From Polyangiaceae bacterium (GTDB lineage: Bacteria > Myxococcota_A > Polyangia > Polyangiales > Polyangiaceae), in NCBI GenBank assembly GCA_041389725.1, contig JAWKRG010000002.1:806001-870000 (forward strand): a DNA stretch of 64,000 bases, read 5' to 3'. Below are positions 59,572 to 64,000 of the stretch, piece by piece. The notes under the pieces are model-generated. The model was not told where the DNA came from and ran no database searches. It worked only from the letters and a program-made list of their open reading frames with translations. Each line of letters starts with the position of its first letter. Positions within the stretch are counted from its first letter, which is position 1. Both the position numbers and the translations under genes were made by a program.

Positions 59572-60324
59572 ATGACACGACGGTGGGCTTGGATTGGTGT
59601 GATTCCCTTCTTGGTCGTTGCGTGCGGTGGAAGCGCGGAAGGCGGTGGCGCGGGCGCGGCGGGGTCAGCGGGCTCAGGCGCGACTGGAACCGGCGGCGCG
59701 ACTGGAGGCAACGGTGGAAGCGGCGGCGGCGTCGGGGCCAGCGCCGGGGCTTCAGGCAGCGGCGCCGTCGGCGGCGGCAGCGGGGGCAGTGGCGGCATTC
59801 CCCCTTTCGCCGAGTGCGCGCAGGATTCGGAGTGTCACCTGTTCGAGGATTGTTGCACCTGCGAGGGTGTGGCCAACGGCGCCGCGGATCCTCCCAGCTG
59901 CGATGCCGCATGCGCCGTCGGTGCCTGCGGACAGCATGGCATCACTTCCGCCAGCTGCATCGCCGGTCGCTGCGTCGCGGGCTTCGACTGCGACGCCTCC
60001 AAGGTGATGTGCTTCGGCATTGCACCGACATGCGCCCCGGGACAAGTACCCAGCGTAGTCGCGAACTGTTGGGGGCCCTGCGTGGACGCAACCGAGTGCC
60101 GCGGTGTGACCAGCTGCGCGGACTGCACCGGGTCGCTGACGACATGTGTCGAGTACGATCTGCAAGGCGGTGACAGCAACGTCTCCAGTCACTGCGTGAG
60201 CGTTCCCAAGGGCTGCGAGGGAACGCCCAACTGCGCGTGCATGGGCGCCAGCGTGTGCATCTCGCCCTTCGACGCCTGTGGCGACACCAAGAGCGGGCTT
60301 TCTTGCAGCTGCCCCGCCTGCTGA
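59572..60324 (+). CDS. Cys-rich lipoprotein with Gly-rich linker
   Basis: A 250-residue protein. The signal ends FLVVACGG (Cys 18). A long Gly/Ala/Ser/Thr linker runs to about 78. The rest has about 24 cysteines in patterns such as CAQDSECHLFEDCCTCEG and CDASKVMCFG, with CTGSLTTC and CSCPAC near the end. It resembles other disulfide-rich exported proteins in this window but is not recognisably paralogous to them. Confidence 0.65.
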   Translation: MTRRWAWIGVIPFLVVACGGSAEGGGAGAAGSAGSGATGTGGATGGNGGSGGGVGASAGASGSGAVGGGSGGSGGIPPFAECAQDSECHLFEDCCTCEGVANGAADPPSCDAACAVGACGQHGITSASCIAGRCVAGFDCDASKVMCFGIAPTCAPGQVPSVVANCWGPCVDATECRGVTSCADCTGSLTTCVEYDLQGGDSNVSSHCVSVPKGCEGTPNCACMGASVCISPFDACGDTKSGLSCSCPAC

Positions 60325-60354
60325 GATCCCGTACTCAGACCCGCCCCGGACCGC

Positions 60355-61662
60355 TCATTGCGTCGTGCCGCGCAGCGGAAGCCCTTTGATTCCCGTTTCG
60401 ATGCGCTGCACCCCGCGCTGCTTGGGGTCCGTGAATCCCGTCACGGCGAGCAGGGACGTGTAGAGCGTGGTCTCGCCAAAAGCGCCTTGCCCAAAGGCTA
60501 GGTTGGCCATCACGCGGTCCGACACCGAGAGGAACGTCCTCATCTCCTGCTTGCCTGCGGGGATGACGCGAACGGCGCTTTCCTTCAGCGACAAGGCTTC
60601 GCGAGTGTCGACGATCAGGTACAAGTTGTCCTCCGCGTCGAAAGCGATTCCGTCGCCAAACACGCCAATGCCTGCGTCCAGCTCTTCGAGAGCGTCGAGC
60701 CCGCCTGCACTGATGTCGACGCGGTATAGCCCCGCATTGTCTTTCAGTGTGGCACCGGGGTGGCTACAGAACAGTGGCGTGTTCTCCGTGAGGAAGTAGG
60801 CGAAGTGTCCTTCCCGATCGATGGCTATCCCGTTGGGGCCGCCGCGTTTGACGTAGTCGAGCGACAGGCTCGCTACCACGCTGGAGGACTTGGGATCGAA
60901 GCGAATGACCTTTCCCAAGCACGGGTCACTGAAGATCACGTCACCGTTCGGTGCCATTGCGACGTAGTTGGGCGACAGCAACGGATCCGTGCCGTCGTTG
61001 TCGAGCGCAACGGTGACCGCCTTGCTCGCATCGACGTGTAGCAACGCTCCCTTCGCTGCCACGTAGAGGTTCCCTGCACCGTCGTCCGCTACACCGAGCA
61101 CACCTGTCAAAGGTTGGCCCGTCAGCGTCCACTGACTCACGCTGCCGGTGGAATCCAGGGAAATGAGGGTCGTGCCCGCCCCCATCACCAACTCTCCGTC
61201 GGTGAAAGCGAGATCCTCCGTGGAGCCGTCGATACTCGCGCCCTCCAAGAACGCGTTCACGTCGCCGAAGGCCGTGGGTTCCAACGGACTGGCGAGCTGA
61301 GCGTCGACGACGGCCGACAACTCCTGCTTCTGCTCGCTCGCCACCAGCTTGACCTCGTTCGCGACGGGGACGATCCCGAGAGTCCAGGACACATCGACGC
61401 TGCCATCCGCATCAGTGGTCAGGGACGTGGCTGACACGCTACCGCCGCCTCGCTGCACGGACAGCACCAGCTCCTTGCCTGCGAGGGGAGCCCCGTCCCG
61501 CTCCAATCGCGCGCGCAAGCTCAGTTGTTCCTGGCTGGCAGCGGACGTCGGCGGGTCGACCTCCCAGCGGAGCGTGGTCGACGCGGGTGCGGCCGCTTCG
61601 TCATCGGAGCCGCAACCGGTGAGCACGGCACAGCCAAGCATGATGCCCAGAAGCTTTCTCAT
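60355..61662 (-). CDS. Lipoprotein with Ig-like domain and SMP-30-like propeller
   Basis: A 435-residue protein. The signal MRKLLGIMLGCAVLTGC ends in a lipobox. Residues 30-115 form an Ig-like beta domain (TTLRWEVDPPTSAASQEQL..., LVLSVQRGGGSVSATSL). From 130 on there are repeats of the GNLYVAAKGALLHVD / GDVIFSDPCLGKVIRFD / GPNGIAIDREGHFAYFLTEN kind, typical of SMP-30/gluconolactonase-like propellers, with plausible metal-site residues. It is surface exposed; the substrate is unknown. Confidence 0.72.
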   Translation of the reverse strand: MRKLLGIMLGCAVLTGCGSDDEAAAPASTTLRWEVDPPTSAASQEQLSLRARLERDGAPLAGKELVLSVQRGGGSVSATSLTTDADGSVDVSWTLGIVPVANEVKLVASEQKQELSAVVDAQLASPLEPTAFGDVNAFLEGASIDGSTEDLAFTDGELVMGAGTTLISLDSTGSVSQWTLTGQPLTGVLGVADDGAGNLYVAAKGALLHVDASKAVTVALDNDGTDPLLSPNYVAMAPNGDVIFSDPCLGKVIRFDPKSSSVVASLSLDYVKRGGPNGIAIDREGHFAYFLTENTPLFCSHPGATLKDNAGLYRVDISAGGLDALEELDAGIGVFGDGIAFDAEDNLYLIVDTREALSLKESAVRVIPAGKQEMRTFLSVSDRVMANLAFGQGAFGETTLYTSLLAVTGFTDPKQRGVQRIETGIKGLPLRGTTQ

Positions 61663-61725
61663 GGCGGGGTTCTGCCATGGAAGTGGACCGCGCGCAGCCG
61701 AGATCGCGATTGCCGAGACACCAGT

Positions 61726-62967
61726 TCAACCGTTGAGCTCCACTACACGCTTGCCGACCATGGAGAGCTGCGTCGCCATGGGCATCGGCTTTCCGGAGAG
61801 CAACCCGTTGAAGTACACCCAACGGAACGCCAGCTTGCCCAGATGATTGATGCGGCTTTCCTCGAGAAGGGAGAACGGCCCCAGCGCGGGTAGTGGATAG
61901 CGGCCGGGCAGCGGCTCGACGTCGTAGTTGAAGTCCAAGAGCATGCCCTTGCCTCGCCCCGTTTCCAGGAAGCAGTTCGCGTGGCCATCGTAGGCCGGTT
62001 CGAGGGGCTTCTGATCGATCCAGCGCAGCAGATTGGGCACCAATCCGTCCGCCTCGAAGTGGGCGACGGAACCCGCTTTGGAGGTCGGCACGTCCGTCGC
62101 GTCGCCGATCACGAAGATGTTGGTGTGGCCTCGTGCCCGCAGCGTTCTCCGGTCCGTTGGCATGAAGCCAAGCTCATCACCCAATCCCGACTGTTCGATG
62201 CAGTCCGCTCCCGTATGCGTGGGGATCGGGACGAGCAAGTCGAAGTCTAGGCTGCGCCCGTCGTAGGCGTGGAGACGATTGCGACCATCATCTACACACG
62301 AGGTCGCAAACTCCGTTTCGAGCCGGATTCCCTTGCGCTCGAGCACTTTCCTGAGCACCCTGGCAGCAACGGGGTGGGAGAACGCGGACTCCAGCGGCGT
62401 GGCGAGGACTATTTCCACCTGGTCCCGCACCTTGCGACGTTGGAAGAAGTCATCGGCCAAAAACGCGAACTCGAGGGCGGCGATCGGCCACTTCACTGGC
62501 AGCTCCACCAGATTCACCACTAGTCGCCCGCGCTCGAATCGCGCGAGGATGTCGCGCAAGGCCAAGGCGCCCGACAGCGTGTAGAAGTCGCAGATGGACT
62601 GCTGCCAGCGGCTGTCCACCAATCCCCGGGTCAGCTCGGGACGCATCTGACTTCCAGTGGCGACGACCAGCAGGTCGTACTCGAGCACGTTCCCCTCCTC
62701 GAGCACGACTCGTCGCTTTTCTGGCTCGATGGCCCGCACACCCTGCCGCGCCCACTCCACGCCGTCACACAAGGTGTTGCCTCGCAGGTGCACCAGCTCC
62801 GCTTCGTCCTTCGCGCCGAAGGGCAGGAACAAGAGTCCTGGCTGATACAGGTGCGTGTCGCTTGGGTCCACGACGGTCACGCTCCAGTCGCGCGGCAGCT
62901 CCTGCCGCACGCGATTGGCTACGATGGTGCCCGCCGTGCCCGCCCCGAGGACCACGAGGTGCTTCAT
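61726..62967 (-). CDS. FAD-dependent oxidoreductase, sulfide:quinone-oxidoreductase-like
   Basis: A 413-residue flavoprotein from the ATG at 62967; an ATG at 62976 is possible. The first dinucleotide fold is VVLGAGTAGTIVANRV (about 4-19). Further family features are VVATGSQ (about 102), IFVIGDATDVPTSKAGSVAHFEAD (about 288) and NCFLETGRGKGMLLDFNYDVEPLPGRYP (about 331-358). In SQR-like enzymes a catalytic Cys lies in a P(I/V)KC-P motif; here the segment reads PVKWPIAALEF with Trp, so classical sulfide oxidation is doubtful. It has no signal peptide. Confidence 0.8.
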   Translation of the reverse strand: MKHLVVLGAGTAGTIVANRVRQELPRDWSVTVVDPSDTHLYQPGLLFLPFGAKDEAELVHLRGNTLCDGVEWARQGVRAIEPEKRRVVLEEGNVLEYDLLVVATGSQMRPELTRGLVDSRWQQSICDFYTLSGALALRDILARFERGRLVVNLVELPVKWPIAALEFAFLADDFFQRRKVRDQVEIVLATPLESAFSHPVAARVLRKVLERKGIRLETEFATSCVDDGRNRLHAYDGRSLDFDLLVPIPTHTGADCIEQSGLGDELGFMPTDRRTLRARGHTNIFVIGDATDVPTSKAGSVAHFEADGLVPNLLRWIDQKPLEPAYDGHANCFLETGRGKGMLLDFNYDVEPLPGRYPLPALGPFSLLEESRINHLGKLAFRWVYFNGLLSGKPMPMATQLSMVGKRVVELNG

Positions 62968-63230
62968 GAGCGCCATCGCTGCAGTCCCCGTGCCTGGGAC
63001 GCAATTCTGGGCAGGGTTGTGGTGCCGACCCGGGGGACCCTGAAAATTCCGCGTGATCTGGGGGGTAGCGCTGGCCCTGAGCGCTAGCTACGCCGGCGCT
63101 CTCCCCCGCGACCGCGAAGATTGTGCGCCGCGCAGCTCACACTCGGCGATTCCCGCGTCCATTGCCTGGGATCTGCGGCTGGCAACCGTCAGGGTGGGCG
63201 GCGGGCGAGAGCTTGGCTAGGACTGCTGCC

Positions 63231-64000
<770 letters not shown>

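Overview
The window is about two-thirds G+C and gene dense. It contains no rRNA, tRNA or CRISPR array that I can see. Its character is that of a large-genome myxobacterium, most likely of the Polyangia/Sorangiineae type. Many genes encode secreted lipoproteins with Gly/Ser/Ala-rich linkers after the lipobox. There are tandem Cys-rich repeat proteins of the MXAN_6577 kind, Asp/Glu-rich small proteins, FG-GAP and spondin-like surface proteins, and a TPR lipoprotein resembling the gliding-motility protein GltE/AglT. The taxonomic call is an inference from protein style, not from a marker gene.

Region 1-21.9 kb: A zinc-ribbon/acidic membrane protein and a GYF_2-like protein are followed by an alpha/beta hydrolase divergent from an HTH/MmyB-like regulator, with a dyad between them. 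Next come membrane proteins, a tandem pair of ten-repeat Cys-rich lipoproteins, a ferritin-like protein and a beta-barrel-like envelope protein. A lipoprotein hydrolase then leads into a complete three-gene RND efflux operon (membrane fusion protein, HAE1 pump, TetR), transcribed leftward from an AT-rich promoter lying inside a perfect inverted repeat. RNA 2'-phosphotransferase (kptA), a HAD-like/LysR divergent pair, small membrane proteins and the GltE-like TPR lipoprotein complete this part.

Region 21.9-41.4 kb: A truncated hydrolase faces an arsM-marR pair that overlaps by ATGA. The MarR protein carries Cys clusters suited to arsenite sensing. The rest is mostly secreted or surface lipoproteins (FG-GAP/CARDB, Cys-rich, beta-propeller, von Willebrand A), a VTT/DedA-type membrane protein, an AraC/cupin divergent pair, and an ECF sigma factor in an operon with a dimeric alpha/beta-barrel protein and an SRPBCC protein.

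Region 41.4-50.1 kb is the clearest functional unit: a nitrous oxide reduction cluster. A monohaem cytochrome c lipoprotein gene diverges from nosZ-nosR-nosD-nosF-nosY-nosL and a CBS-pair gene. NosZ has a twin-arginine signal ending in a lipobox and keeps the recognisable CuZ and CuA ligands. NosR carries the FMN attachment motif and polyferredoxin cysteines, NosDFY form the copper-sulfide maturation transporter, and NosL is the copper chaperone. No apbE/nosX flavin transferase is in the window.

Region 50.1-64 kb: A gamma-glutamylcyclotransferase-like protein is followed by a compact array of perfect hairpins and a MITE-like palindromic element. Then come a GAF-like protein, a triple spondin-domain lipoprotein, a LysM/DUF882 hydrolase-like protein, a radical SAM/SPASM protein, and a permease/DoxX/DUF2269 operon. 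Further lipoproteins, a sulfide:quinone-oxidoreductase-like flavoprotein that lacks an expected cysteine, and the 5' part of a eukaryote-type urocanase (hutU), cut by the window edge, end the region.

Recurring non-coding signals are: degenerate tandem duplications that span or abut gene 3' ends at six places, a 24-base sequence containing an operator-like dyad repeated exactly at 5171 and 8760, and short dyads in several divergent promoters.
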